Source: Proteromonas lacertae
Lineage: Eukaryota; Sar; Bigyra; Opalinata; Proteromonadidae
Reading direction: 5' to 3'
Length of the DNA stretch: 64,000 nucleotides
Assembly: GCA_002245135.1 (NCBI GenBank)
Contig: NGBS01000005.1
Location: 124,001-188,000, forward strand
Notes under the pieces: model-generated
What the model was told of the DNA's origin: nothing
What the model saw: only the letters and a program-made list of their open reading frames with translations
The model's database searches: none
Shown: piece after piece, positions 37,401-50,096 of the stretch
How positions within the stretch are numbered: position 1 is the stretch's first letter
Layout of the letters: each line of letters opens with the position of its first letter
Made by a program: the position numbers and the translations under genes

Positions 37401-40400
37401 AATATTCCAACAGTTTTGACTTCATATAATTACTTCTAATCATATTTAAATGTTTTAATAGAGTATATTGTTGATTATTATTGTTTTGATTTTCTATTGT
37501 TTTTAACTTATTATTCATCTTCAACTTCATATATGCCTTATATAACAACTGTTTATTTTGATTTGTCTTTATTGAATTCAATACATGTAATTTTCTGTAT
37601 GTATTTAGTTGAAATTTCCATTTATTCATACAACTGACTAGTTGATATTTCTCCAATATCATTATCATCTTTTCCAACTTCATTTTCATTTCCTTCCTCT
37701 TTTCAGCAGCTTCTTTCCATTTATTAAATATTTCATTCAATATTTTCTTGTTATTTTGTTTAACTAACATCTTTTCAAGTATTTCATCATCTTTCTTCTT
37801 TACTTCTTCACATTCTTTATTCACTAAATATAATTTCCATTTATAAAATGCAGTATATAATTTGTTATTATTGATTTTACTTTGAATATTATAAATATTT
37901 CTACATCTATATAATTTCTTCATTGATTTTGATTCTTCACTTTCTTTCTTGTTTATATGATTCTTCTTTAATAATGAAAATGCTAATGATATATTCCTAA
38001 CATACATTCTATGCAATATGTTATATAATAAACTCTCTACATATTTACTATATAGCATATTATAATGTAATTTGTGAAATGAGTGTTGAATTACCATATT
38101 ATTTCTATTCTTATATATTTCTACCAATCTTTTGATTTTATTGTATTTATTATCATTTTCTTGTTCTTTATGATTAGTATAAGATTTCCACTGTTTCATA
38201 ACTTGGGTGAATAATCGCTTATCTCTTTTCAATATTAATGTAGCTAACAATATCTTCAATCTATCTTCATTCTTAAACAAACTATTCCATTTTCTGATTG
38301 ATATTCTCTTTAGATACTTTTTTAAGATTATATTAAGTCTTTCTAGTTTATATTTCATTCTTAATGGCTTAATGTAATCTTTCCAAGTGTTATAACATCT
38401 TTCAATTCTATCCATTTTCATTTTTGTCAATACAGTATTCATTCGATTAGTAGCTGATATTCTTTTATCTGAAGTGGATTGTTGTTCAATTGATTTAATA
38501 TAGAAATGCAATTTATTGAAATATCTAATCTTTATTTGCCTTATTCTGTTTTTGAGTATTAATTCTAACTTATCTAAGGCATTTTTCATCTTTATTTCAT
38601 CCATATTAAGAGTATTAATCCATTTATGATATGATTTTGATACTGTTAACTTGTTATGATGGTTTAATAATGAAAATAGTATCGTTATTGCTGTATATCT
38701 ACATTTATCATCATTACTCATCTCTTTATCAATTAACAGTGAATTATATTTCATTAAATTGAAGGATTTACATTTGATATACAGTAATTTAGATTTCATC
38801 ATTGTTTCTAGTCTTATTAATGAATGAATTATTGATATTTTATCTTTCCATTTATTCAATTTTGATCTTAATATCTCATTGTAATAACGTTTACTCATAT
38901 TATCTAATAACAATAATCCTTTATATAAATTCTGATTTGTTAATTGTGATTGAACTCTTAAATAGTTCCTATTATTATTCAATTGATTAAAACATCGATA
39001 TAATCTTTTACTACAATTTGATTTATACATTTTCACCATTATATTAAAACCTGTTGTTATATTCATTTGTTCCATTAATTCATTGTTAATTATATCCTTC
39101 CAAATATAAAATGCTTTAATTACTTTAGATTTTAACTTATTACTACATATGTTAAACAGTATATTGCAACCTGTATTATATTTATTTTTATACACACTAT
39201 TCTTATATAAACTTGTGAAATAATTTGATAAAAGTTTATATCTCATTCGATTATCCAAGTTAACAAGTGCTAATTTCTTTTGGTTATTTTCTAACTCTTT
39301 TTTATTCAGTATCTTACTCATTATATTACTTTTATCATTCCATATTCGATAATAATAATGTATAATATTCTGTTGATGTTTATTATAAATCTTATTCAAT
39401 ATATTTATAGAATTTCTTTTTCTCTCATTCTCATATTCAATATTATTGACATATTCTATCCATATCGATTTACTGTGTGATAATCTTCGTTTATAATAAT
39501 TCAATAATGAATAATATAACTTATAAAATCCAAGTATATGATTGGTTTTAATATCTAATAATGATTTCCTTTTAGATGCAGCATTCTTCTTTAATGCTTC
39601 TATCACTTTATGATACATTTTATATTTGTATATTTCACCAATATTCTTCAACAATTTCTCTTTTAATTTGTTTAATAAATCATTCTGTTTCATTTTACTT
39701 ACTGCTAATTTCCATTTATTATATTTTTCATTAATTCTTCTTTGTTTATTGATTTTTAATATTCTATTAACTTTCTCAATAAATAATTGATATTTCATTT
39801 TTCTAAATAGTTTTTTATTCTTCTTATGATTAGATATATATTGTTTCCATATACCAAAATATGCATGTTTTAATTTGTTGTTATAATTCTTAATAATATT
39901 CTTATATATCATTGACATACCATAATTTAACATATATTTCCTCTTCATCTTCAAATACATTATTAATATTATCATATTATATTTAATTATGCTGTGTAAT
40001 TTAATTTGATATTTCCACTTAGTCCAACCTCTAAGTAACTGTTTTTCTTCATTTCTATGAATTATATTATATAACAATGCTTCAGCTCTTGCTCGATTTC
40101 CCATTGACTTTATATAAATATTCCATATTTCAACTGCTTTTCTCATTCTTCTCAGCCTGATCTTATCTAATGCTGAAAATAATAACTTTAATCCTTGGTT
40201 GTAATTTTGAGTTGCATTTACATCAATTTCTATTTGTGGTCTTGTTGATCTTTTTCTTTGTCCTGTTGGTGGTAATTCTCGTACTATTGATACTCTGTTG
40301 GATGTTATGGATATACGAGATTGACGTCTTGAATTGGGTAATACATCTGCTGGTGGTAGTTCACCTTGAAAATCACCTTTTGCTAACATCCTCACTGATG

Positions 40401-40791
40401 GAAGAAGAAAAATATGTTTTGATATTAGATTGTTTAATGCCACTTTATCCTCTATTACACAAATATAGCAATTAATATACTATCTTTTGGATATAACTTT
40501 TTTGCAACTTTCATTAGTGCCTCTACAAATGCTTCGTATGTTAATGTTTCACTTCTTTCAGGTAATGACTCTACAAACGCCTCCTTCACAAAATCAATGG
40601 TAATATTATCATCAATAACTCCTTTACAATCAGATATTAATTTTACAAAGACTTTCTCATCTATTGAATCATTATTTTTATAGATTAATACCAACTGTTT
40701 TTGTACGCTTTCCTGATCCTGTAAATGAAAGAAACTCGAATACGTGTCTCAGTGTAACTTTATACGCTGAGCTAACATACAGTGAAGCCAT
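34432..40791 (-). CDS. Giant Sfi1-like centrin-binding repeat protein
   Basis: Three exons (introns 40661-40691, 40452-40480) encode 2099 residues in frame. Residues ~35-100 contain a helical segment (FVEALMKVAKKLYP) that resembles a non-canonical EF-hand-like fold; this part is uncertain. The rest is dozens of degenerate helical repeats, each ending in a hydrophobic-x2-W-[KR] core (HAYFGIWKQYI, SFNKWKNEI, CLNNWKEIH, GFDKWKDY and many others). They match the Sfi1 centrin-binding consensus with a Trp anchor about every 23-40 residues. Sfi1 forms a long helix coated by centrin at spindle pole bodies, basal bodies or contractile fibres. The number of repeats is well above yeast Sfi1. The C-terminus is acidic and Ser-rich. 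It implies a microtubule-organising or fibrous centrin structure in the organism. Confidence 0.85.
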
Positions 40792-40928
40792 GTTTAATTC
40801 AAAAATTATAAATCAAACATGTTTGTAATGATAAAATATTTGATCGTTTCAACAAAAATATGAAAAAACAAAAAAATATGTACACACTATTCTAACTATT
40901 ATTATAAATACATTAAATAAACAAACTT

Positions 40929-42305
40929 TCATCTACTATTAGGTATTGACATATGTCTTGTATTGCTATTATTACTATGCAGACTATCATTAATGCTATG
41001 AGGATTATTTGGTGGAGGATTAACCATCATTACAGTCAAAACTGGATCTCTTATAGATGTTGGATTAAGAGATCTTTTAACACTATTACTAATCTGATTA
41101 TTTAAGTTACTACCATCATTATTATTATTACTGTTATTATTTACAATATAATTATGAGAAGATCTAGTTCTATGTCTCATTCTATCTCCTAAACTTCCAT
41201 TATGAATTTGTGGAGAAGATGATGAACAGGATACTGTCAATACTTTCACTGGAATATGAACATTTGATGATTTCATTTGAATTAACCCATGAATTGAATT
41301 CGTGCGAGATGAATAACCACATTGATGTCTTATTTTATTAATCATATTATCAAAAGCTGATTTGTCTGGATTCTCTAAACAATAATCGTAATGGTATGGT
41401 GATGGTTCAGATGTGAATAATACTCGACTGATTCTATAACAACATGATTCTGAAGGTATTATTATTGGATCTTGTTGAGTATTTTTGTTATAATAATATT
41501 TAATTCTATTCATAATGTTCTTATAATGGTAATTAGTAAAAACTACATTCACTGTAATTAATTTTACTTGATAGATGAAAGCTTGAAATGCTATTGAGTT
41601 TTGAAAATATCCTAAGAATGATTTTATTGAATAAGTAGCTTGACTACCTGGCATATCTATCGCTGCAATTTCTAATGAGTATTCTAAATCGAAATAGATT
41701 GATTCGTTTAAGTGTAATTTCTCCATAAAATATTTGATTTGAGGCAATGTGATATATAAGTTACTATACACTTGACACATTGTTAATAGCATTGTCAGGA
41801 TGTGAGATACGTCAAAAAAAGCGAATATGCATACAAACAGAAAATAATCACTGTAATTTACAAATCCTATTTGAAATTATAACAAAACTAAAAAATACCT
41901 GAATTAAAGTATGTACGGATTAAACCTGAATATTCTGAACTGTATTTAGATATTATTTTTTCTATTTGTATGTATGTATCATCATTTTCTATTGACCACA
42001 TTGACAAATACGATTTAATTATTTTATTTGCTTCATAGGTAGATACTATTTTAACGAAATAATGTTTATTATATACAAAAACAAGTTTCAGCCATTAACC
42101 TCATATTGCAGCTTAGAGGTAGTAATAGATGTTTTCTAAGATATTTTTGTGAAGACTTTGCTTTTTCTGAAGCTTTGACCTATTCAAAATAACCAACTGC
42201 TAATACAATCGACTGAAGAGTAATTTCATCAGTAATTGAATTTCTTAACATGGCACTACTTCTCTGAGATATTCTAGGTTTCCGAGTAGAAGACATTCTA
42301 TTCAT
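40929..42305 (-). CDS. PSPYHYDY-family paralogue 1 (unknown function)
   Basis: Four exons (introns 42180-42206, 42046-42076, 41867-41898) encode 428 residues in exact frame. Member of a nine-gene family in this window. Order: short Ser/Arg N-terminus; linker ending ETCF; STYEANKIIKSYLSMW helix; YSDYFLFVCIFAFF; LLTMCQVYSNLYITLPQIKYFM; a variable middle; YSIKSFLGYF; a helical Y-rich section; then ESCCYRISRVLFTSEPSPYHYDY and CGYSSRTNS, and a disordered Ser/Asn tail. The helix-loop-helix spacing resembles calcineurin-B-like EF hands with calcium ligands replaced (inference). There is no signal peptide. The loop CIFAFF is hydrophobic but too short for a confident membrane span. It is the member nearest the Sfi1 gene, which it follows on the same strand side. 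Confidence 0.75.
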
Positions 42306-42550
42306 CACAATAAAAAAACGAAAATAATATTTTTTTATTCGTTTTATTTTTATTCAAATCTCATTTTCTTCTAGAAACAACAAATACAAGTTGTGTGGTT
42401 TTGATAGAGATATTCTGTTGTAGAAACAATGCTATTTTAAATAATCTACTATAAAAACAAATGAAAATTAAATCAGGATATTAAACTTTAATAAAGCATA
42501 AATTAGAATATACCAGTATATTTATTAAATTAATAAATATAAATAAAAGA

Positions 42551-43829
42551 TTAGCAGAATATTTGATTAGAATCTTCAATGGATGGAGCAATTTGAACTT
42601 TTCTTGAATGTAAATTTGGTGTATTAGCTAAAAAAGATATGGAATCTCCTCTTGATCTTGATCTATCAATAGTTGGAACAACGAAACCTTTAACAGATAA
42701 CGATTTATTCACATTTATTCTTCTTTTTGAACCTTGTTCACTTGTTTTTAAGATATGGATAAATCCAGAGTGTGACAAACCACTAGATCTATCTCTATTA
42801 CTAATAAGTGAGTTGGTTCTTAAAGAATAACCATAATACTGTTTTATTTCTACAATTATCTCATCGAAAGTATGTTCAGTTGGATTTAGAGTTGAATAAT
42901 CATAATAGTAAGGAGATGGAGACTTTGTAAAAACTCTGACAATTCTTTCATACCAAGGTTCTGATGGAACTTTATCATTCTTTTTACAAGAATAATAAAA
43001 TGACATCTTTCTTTTGATGATTTTGAATTGTGAGAATTTAATGGTAAAATTTATTAATTGACCTTTTAGAGAGTATAAGAATTGATTAAATGCATTATAA
43101 TCTTTAAAATAGTTTATAAAACTTTTTAAAGAAAATGATGGAGTTCTATATATCAAACTTTCTAAAATATATACTCAGATGCAACTCTTGATTCTTCCAA
43201 TTTGTTACACAAATCATTTACACGAATGAACTTTAAATCATACTTTTCACAGAATAGTTCAATTTGGTTCTAATGAAAATAAAACAATACTTCTAATAGA
43301 TATATACTCTTGTTATGAATATATTACTATATATTCTCACTAATGACAATAGAAGACACACTATTCGAGTATTATCGAAGAATATCATCACACATATAAA
43401 CACAAAGAAATCATGGTAATATACAATATCTATGAATATAGATAAATATCATTAATACCATTTTCAAAGAAACTTTTAATGATTGATGCGAATTTATCAC
43501 TAAAACAGCTTGTCAAGTGAAGAAATTTTGACATAATTGTAGGTTATATCTTTAGCCCATAACTCTAGATAAGCTCTTTGAATTAGAGAAATTTCATATT
43601 TATTCACTATGATAAAAATAGGGCCTATATAAAACATACAAAATAAAGAATCTGCTATATGAACATCTATTCTACCCAAACCTAATATTAAAGGATAACC
43701 TTTGTTGTTGTGATATTTATCGTAGTTGTACACCTCCAGCTAGAATGAAATATACAATAGGAGTCATACAAGCCTTTCAGCAGTCAATTCATCTGAATCA
43801 TATTCTATATTTTTATTTGCAACTGACAT
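42551..43829 (-). CDS. PSPYHYDY-family paralogue 2, probable single-base frameshift
   Basis: This gene has the same architecture as its neighbours: N-terminal exon (MSVANKN), linker ending ADSLF, NKYEISLIQRAYLELW, HDFFVFICVMIFF, LLSLVRIYSNIFIT, SFSLKSFINYF, and PWYERIVRVFTKSPSPYYYDY with GYSLRTNS. Introns 43740-43769 and 43607-43639 match positions in the paralogues; two or three more lie between 43140 and 43480. Reading breaks at a four-A run on the plus strand (43502-43505): the frame hits a stop cluster after SSLDKLF but resumes one base later with SDKFASIIKSFF. Either one base was inserted (assembly or mutation) or the copy is newly inactive. The Lys/Glu of ESC-x2-K is altered to EPWYER, the least conserved version in the family. 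Confidence 0.6.
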
Positions 43830-44390
43830 TGATTTAAACTAATCTTCAGGAAAGAATATTGAGGTAAAAATTTTAAAAATGTAATTTACACATGTCATTT
43901 TACACCATTCTTATAAAATAATGAATGAATAAATGGGTAAATACTATTATAATGTTCTATGTTTTTAACATGTGTAGAATTGAATATTGAAAGAAGTTAT
44001 ATAGAATTCGAAAATTTTATCAACATTTTGCTACAGAAGATGTTTGATAGATTAAATTACATATAATATCGTTTGTTGTGTTGAATAACATAGATGCTAA
44101 GTCTTGCTAATTAGTTTCTATAAAATTACTTCATTACCTTACAACGAGGTAAAAAGATATGTTAAATAAGTCAATTATATGAATATTAAAAATGGTAAAA
44201 TCATGTTTGTAAATTATTATCATCTGATTATTATAAAGAGTTAACAAAATTGTAAACTGATTCAATAGTGTTCCAGATACAATGCAATGTCTAATCTCTC
44301 ACAAAAAGAAGCTTATAAAGATACCTGATTATCTTTACAGCGACAAAAATAAACTTGTTGTATAATAGCTTGAAATTTTGTTTTGATTAG
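43830..44390. other. Intergenic region between paralogue 2 and RCHY1
   Basis: AT-rich, no convincing ORF. It must contain the promoters of two divergent genes and the unresolved first exon of the RCHY1-like gene. A short readable start (MSNLSQKEAYKDT at about 44288) could be that exon, but no donor joins it in frame to 44391. Confidence 0.5.
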
Positions 44391-45462
44391 GATTTTTTAA
44401 ACTCCATTCACCAGGAAAAATTGAATTCGCTTGATGGTTATGATTTAGAGACTGAAAAGCAAATAGAAGTATATTGTAATACTATTATTATAATATTATA
44501 GAAGGAAATTATCAAAATTAGTATTGAAAATGTAAATAGTAACAAAAAACTTACCAAAGATATCAAAAATGAATTGATTAAAGTATATAAATAGATCACT
44601 ATCCTATAGTGTATTTCTCATTATCGTAATTACCAGAAAAAAGATGTGAATACTGAGTATGGTTGTAAACATTATAAGAAAATGTGTTTAATTTTAGCTG
44701 AATGTTGTAATAAATACTATACATGTCGTTTATGCCATGATGAATGTGAAACTCATCAAATTGATCGTTCAAAAATCAAAACAGTAAAATGTCTTTTATG
44801 TGACACTGTTCAAAACATCAGTAATAAATGCATAAATTGTAATATCGAGTTTGCTAGGTATTACTGTGATATTTGTCATTTCTTCAATGATGATAAAAGC
44901 ATTGATATATATGTATTAATTATACTTTATTATTGATAAATAGCATTGTAATAAATGTGGTATTTGTAGAGTAGGAAAGAAAGAAGATTATATTCACTGT
45001 GATAAATGTGAAGGTTGTTTCAGTAAAGTAGGTCATATTTGTATAGAAAAGAATATGAAATCCAATTGTCCTATATGTTTTGAAAGTATATTTGAATCAA
45101 GAGAATCTTCTACTGTTTTAAGATGTGGACATATCATTCATAAAACATGTTTGTCATTGTATTTACAGAATAATTATGTATGTCCTTTCTGTTCCAAATC
45201 TATATACGATGCTATTGAATATTATAAGAGTATAGATGACTTTTTAAAGGATGAAGTTCTTCCACAAGAATTCGATGGTTTGTATAATTTAATATATTGT
45301 AATGATTGTGAGAAGAAATGTTATGCAAAATTTCATTTTAAATATCACAAGTGTAGTTATTGTAATGGATATAATACAATTGTTGTTAAAAATTTGTCTA
45401 AAAAGGAAAGTTTATCTGAAGATGATATTGAAAAAATAACAGTTTATATAAATACAAAATAA
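44391..45462 (+). CDS. RCHY1: RCHY1/PIRH2-like CHY-zinc-finger RING E3 ligase (5' end unresolved)
   Basis: Readable from an exon beginning DFLNSIHQE at 44391, with introns near 44473-44503 and 44586-44635, and one at about 44910-44941 that splits DIY|HCNKCG. The protein has the complete PIRH2 order: CHY-type zinc finger (YGCKHYKKMC, CRLCHDE, CLLCDTVQ), CTCHY finger (CDICHFF, HCNKCGICRVGKKEDYIHC), RING-H2 (CPICFESIF...CGHIIHKTC...CPFC), and the C-terminal zinc ribbon (CNDCEKKC, HKCSYCNGYNT). This family ubiquitylates substrates such as p53 in animals and stress regulators in plants. Substrates here are unknown. It converges on a Cys-rich gene, 11 bp between stops. The first coding exon is not resolved. 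Confidence 0.86.
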
Positions 45463-45473
45463 AATTATACAAA

Positions 45474-46154
45474 TTAGTAAAGTAATTTAATCTTATTATT
45501 AATTCTTCTTCTATATGTTTTGCTCATTAGATATTCACATTTTTTAACATTTCTACAGTATAAACACAAACTACATAATTCATAATCATTCTTTTTAATT
45601 GAATACCTTATATATGAATAGAGCTCTTTAGAATGTTTTAATCTGTCACATCTGTAGCAGCCACTACTCTCATTTGTACACCTTTTTTCCCAATCACCAA
45701 GCTGTGTGATTGATTTGAAGACTTCTGATGCACATTTTAAGCAAATATAAGCACAATCACGATAATTAAAGCATTCTATCATACTGACATTGTTTTGACA
45801 TCTTAAACATAATACTTTGGATTTTTCAAGTAATTGATATTTTTTAACTGCTTTTTGAAATTCAATTGTATGTTTAATGTTATTCTTTGCAGCTGTAATG
45901 GTTTTCTGCTTTATTTCTTCTTTCACTATATTGAATTTATTATCTGGAGTTATTACTGATTTAGGACTGTCATGTGGTGTAACTTGTGCTTTATATTCTT
46001 GAGTAGTGAAAAAATTACTAGGTACTAAAACTATTTGAGGGGTTGTAAGATAATTTAAAACAGGATTTATTATAACCTTAGGAAGATTATCATCATAAGG
46101 ATATATTGTGGATGTCGAAGTTGTAGAGAGCTTATGAAATGCTGAACAATGCAT
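45474..46154 (-). CDS. Hypothetical Cys-rich zinc-binding protein
   Basis: Single exon, 226 residues, family not recognised. The N-terminal half is disordered and Thr/Pro/Val-rich. A helical stretch (QKTITAAKNNIKHTIEFQKAVKKYQ) leads to a C-terminal block of Cys pairs, CLRCQNNVSMIEC, CLKCASEVF, GCYRCDRLK and CSLCLYCRNVKKC. These could chelate two or three zinc ions in ribbon or treble-clef folds. It ends in a very basic segment (KTYRRRINNKIK) that could bind nucleic acid. It lies between two members of the PSPYHYDY family without resembling them. Placement 11 bp from the end of RCHY1 is convergent, so co-regulation is not implied. Confidence 0.65.
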   Translation of the reverse strand: MHCSAFHKLSTTSTSTIYPYDDNLPKVIINPVLNYLTTPQIVLVPSNFFTTQEYKAQVTPHDSPKSVITPDNKFNIVKEEIKQKTITAAKNNIKHTIEFQKAVKKYQLLEKSKVLCLRCQNNVSMIECFNYRDCAYICLKCASEVFKSITQLGDWEKRCTNESSGCYRCDRLKHSKELYSYIRYSIKKNDYELCSLCLYCRNVKKCEYLMSKTYRRRINNKIKLLY

Positions 46155-47244
46155 GTTTCTAAATTCTGTCAGATAAAAACAAATGTTTAATATTTTGTCA
46201 AAACAATTGTTTTTTTGGGTTGTTTTTTTGTCAAATTAGTGGCATTCCATAATCTTGAATAAATAATAATCATAATAGGTAAATATTCATATATCTTAAT
46301 GATTGAAACTCTAACCTAAAGCTTTTACCTGATTATTTGTTAATCACTTTTATACACCAACATAACATCTTCTACTTGTTAACTTTAGTATAAACTAATT
46401 GTTTATATACTTTTCTAATGTTTTGGAAGGGTTGATATTATTTATCTCTTTCTTTTTAAATGCATAAACGAAAGTATATTACTTACATATCGATTTTTAT
46501 CTTGTATTAATTCACATAGTGACATTATCATACATTCACAAAACAATGTAATTTATATTTCATTATACCTCGTCAATGTCAGAATTCTATTTTATGAAAT
46601 TCACAATTATAGAAAGAATGTATATCGTATCTGAAATAGAAATACTTTAGTATTATATGTATACATGAAAATAGATACATCAAATAAGTTATTTAAAGGT
46701 AAATACTTACCTATCAATAAATTATCACTACATATAGAGATATTTATTCCAATTTTGTGAATATAATTTACACATAATGTGTTCTCTACTGTATTAGACT
46801 CAAAATATATTAAAAACGAACAAATAAATGAAGATCTTCCTTATAGAATAATATTACTTTTTAAATAGAAGACACTTTGAAAATAGGGTATGTTATGTGG
46901 TTAATAACTAGATTATATTTTTATCATTCAGATAGAAAAGTAATGTATATTTTATACTCTTAATAGCTGTAATATATTCTAATTTATATCTACATTATCA
47001 TACAGTCATAAAAATTATCAGAGTTACAAAAGTATCTTCATTGTTTGGTTTTATGTTAGAGTGTATATACACTTAATAGCATTGTAAAAAATGATACAAG
47101 AAATTATCATTACAATGACCTATGTCTTTTTATAAATAATTTGGTTTAATAAAATGTCATTTTAGTAGTTACACTTGTATTTAATTGGTTAATTGTTTTT
47201 TATATTTTTTTGAGCTAAGTGAGACATATATCTTATTTCTATTT
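46155..47244. other. 1.1 kb intergenic region, no gene identified
   Basis: Very AT-rich. I found no ORF with recognisable protein on either strand. The minus strand around 46500-46560 reads a short MIMSLCELIQDKNRY segment faintly like the family's LLSLCEVRSN motif. That could be a relic paralogue but is too short to claim. Confidence 0.4.
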
Positions 47245-48421
47245 ATGAGTACATTGGTATCTGATTGTAAGCAGAACAAAGATATCAATATAGAATTACT
47301 TGTATGAGATAGATTCTATATTTTTAGGATAAATCCTTCAAAGTAATATCAAAGCGAAAGAATGTGCCTTCTAAAAAATTATTATTGCCATTGGGAGCAT
47401 GTGGAGAGCGTACGGCAAAGACATTGTTCAGTATTATAAATCTAAGTGCTTAAATATAATATAAATAGTGAATATCTACGAAATAAATTTAATAATGAAA
47501 TCATATATAGAAATATGGTCGAAAGCGAGATTCTGTATATATGTCCAAGTTGAACAGTTCTTGGACTGTTATCCAGAAGAGACTCATGCATTCTTCCTAC
47601 AATTCTTCCAATCAGGTGTTGTCACTGCAGATGCATATTTTGTGTTTGTGTGTTTGTTTTTATTCTTCTCTCCTTCTCAAATAATATCAATAGTTTTGGC
47701 TAATTGTAAAGTATATAGTAATTTAATAATTACAACTGACCAAATTCAATCAATGTTCCAATACTTCCCAAAAGAAACAAAAGAAAAAATCAATATAAAT
47801 TCAATCATTACATTATCACAGTCATGCAGCACACCTCTATTACAGCAATCTCACCTTACAAATACTATACCAATCAAACCTTTTATAGATTATTTATCAG
47901 CATCACCTGTAATACACTCATTATTATACGATTTCCAAACAATTTTGATTAAGTATACTATATCTCTGCCAATCTATTATGAAATGATACAAAAACATTT
48001 CTATTTATACAATCAATTTAGATTAAACCTTCCTCATCCTTCTGAATCCTGTTGGAGTAAAGTAAACCGTATATTATTCACCACAAAGCCATCTCCATTT
48101 CATTTTGACTATTGTTTAGGAAATCCTACAACAAAAAGTATGGATGAATTGATCATTTTTTTGAAGACAAAAAATGGCTATTCATCCAGACCTCAATCGA
48201 GTTATGAATTGAAATCAAATTCAAATTCACCTCAACTTATATTAGATGGTTCTAGAAAACACAAATCCTATTTGTCACTTAGTTCTCCTAATTATTCATC
48301 ATTTATGCCTCCCATTGATAGTAGTCCAGGTAGTATAAACGATAGTAATAACAGTACAGCAAAATTCTCAATATCTCGAAATCAAGGGAAAATACATCCT
48401 CTTCCCAAGCATATTCCATGA
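47245..48421 (+). CDS. PSPYHYDY-family paralogue 3 (unknown function)
   Basis: Three exons (introns 47302-47327, 47431-47468) encode 370 residues in exact frame. N-terminal exon MSTLVSDCKQNKD; linker ending AKTLF; then NIYEINLIMKSYIEIW, the FVFVCLFLFF core, VLANCKVYSNLIITTDQIQSMF, IPIKPFIDYL, and SESCWSKVNRILFTTKPSPFHFDY, followed by GYSSRPQSS and a Ser/Asn tail. Introns 1 and 2 fall at the same codon phases as in paralogues 4, 5, 7, 8 and 9. Members without the later introns (3, 7, 8) have the same protein architecture, so intron gain or loss has happened within the family. First plus-strand member after the 1.1 kb gap. Confidence 0.75.
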
Positions 48422-48578
48422 AATATTATTTATTTATTGATATTTATATTTTATAAACTTATATTTGATGAAGGTTGTTTTTTTTTAACGAAAAAATCCC
48501 CCAACAGAAATTGTTTTATAATTTTTAAAATTTTGACAATCCCTTATATTTCTTTTCTTCTCAATTTGTTTTTTATAA

Positions 48579-49907
48579 ATGTTTGCAGTAAACGATAATC
48601 AAATGTCGCCTGTAATAGGCACAGAAGAATTGGTATATTTTTTATGTAATTCTTTAGAGAAAAGCTTATGAAGTAATACATAAACATAATAAAACGTTCC
48701 GTTCGTTCGTTCCATTACACTTAGATCAGTCAGCTATTTATATTTGTAGTTCATTATTTCGTATGTCATATTTTTTTAACTTTCATAGTTAATAAATATG
48801 AAGTGAACGATATACTAACGGTCTATCTGGGATTATGGAGTTGTAACCCTGAATTAGACCATGTTCCTTTAGAAAGACTTATTACACATTTTCCTGATGA
48901 TTACTCTGGTCTTTTGAGATCATTTTTCATGAATCCAAGGATTACATGTAGTGATTACATAATATTTGTGTGTTTTTTTACATTTTATGACATACCTCAA
49001 TTTGTTCCAGTGTTTTTAACAATGAGTCATATTTTAAGTAATGTATTTGTGTCACAAGAACAATTATATTCATTTTTCACAAAATTTGGCTTAAAGAAAG
49101 AAGATTATAATGATTTATCACCACTACTAAAAGAATCAACTTATGAAGTTGAAGAGTATATATATAATTTATATTTATTATTATATAGTTGTCCAACGAA
49201 TGCCTTTTCAGTTAAAGTCTTTGAACACTATTTAAAAACAAATCTCACATTTACCTCTTATATTTATAAACTAAAATCATTTTTACTCGATTTCTGTGTT
49301 GATCCAATAGCTGTGTATAGGATACAAGAAAGAATGAAGTTTTATTATAGTCATAATGCTGATAATATCAGTCTAATTGAAAAGCCAAAAGAATCATGTT
49401 TGAATAAAGCTTATAGATATCTCTTCAGTAGCCTGTCCTGAGCCATATCATTATGATTATGCTATTAAAAACATAACTGAAGAAAAAGCTAAAGAAGAAA
49501 TTGTTTTTATGATTAAAAAGAGATTTGGATATTCCATGAGAGGTAGTTCATTGCTTCATTGGAATCCTATCTCAAGAGTTAGAGCTAATAGCCATTTTAC
49601 AGCTAGAACACCAACATCTACCAGAAATCACACAACTAGAAATCGTGCTAATTCATATGCAATAGGTCCAAATAATGATATAAAGATTAATAAAATGAGT
49701 AATAACAATAGTATTGATGAAAAAGAAAATGAAAAGAAGAAGATAAGAAAGAACAGATCTTTGAATATTGAAACCGCTAATACATATAGTTTCTTAAGTC
49801 CATTAAAATCACCGATATTTAACAGATTAAGTAGTAATGAAGTTATAATTCCTCATAAGATATCAGTAGAACCTCATCGAGGAAGTAACAAGATTTTCCC
49901 TATTTAA
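48579..49907 (+). CDS. PSPYHYDY-family paralogue 4, probable single-base frameshift
   Basis: Introns 48633-48657, 48761-48788 and 49156-49188. N-terminal exon MFAVNDNQMSPVIG; then LNKYEVNDILTVYLGLW, DYIIFVCFFTFY, FLTMSHILSNVFVSQEQLYSFF, NAFSVKVFEHYL, and KESCLNKAYRYLFS. The frame then breaks at about 49425-49435, exactly inside the family signature. One base shift restores CPEPYHYDY and FGYSMRGSS and a ~130-residue basic Ser/Arg/Asn tail ending at 49907. No homopolymer explains it, so a real +1 mutation is possible, as is assembly error. If real, the product would lose the most conserved part of the family. Intron 3 (33 nt) is a multiple of three and reads through with an open frame. Confidence 0.6.
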
Positions 49908-50021
49908 GCGTTTTATTTATCAGATTATTTAATTTTTTTATATTTGTTGATTATTTTTTTTATGAATACTGTCTGTATGAAATGTTTGTTCTGTTGTTTG
50001 AAATAATTTAAAAAATTTATG

Positions 50022-50028
50022 TCAAGCC
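50022..50028. promoter_or_regulatory. TCAAGCC (inverted GGCTTGA) upstream of paralogue 5
   Basis: Inverted copy of the recurrent heptamer, 69 bp before the ATG at 50097, in the gap after paralogue 4. Placement fits the other intergenic copies; function inferred. Confidence 0.35.
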
Positions 50029-50096
50029 AAACTTCAGTTGATTTATTTGTTCGATTTTTATAGTGTATTAAATAAATAATTTAGTAAATAAAAAGT

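Noticed and set aside
40170-40475. Plus-strand frame opposite the Sfi1 gene start
   Set aside because: Hydrophobic Leu/Val/Ile shadow of the minus-strand coding region with no conserved motif.
46480-46600. Tenth, decayed copy of the PSPYHYDY family on minus strand
   Set aside because: Only one short segment is faintly similar; no signature or neighbouring exon could be read.
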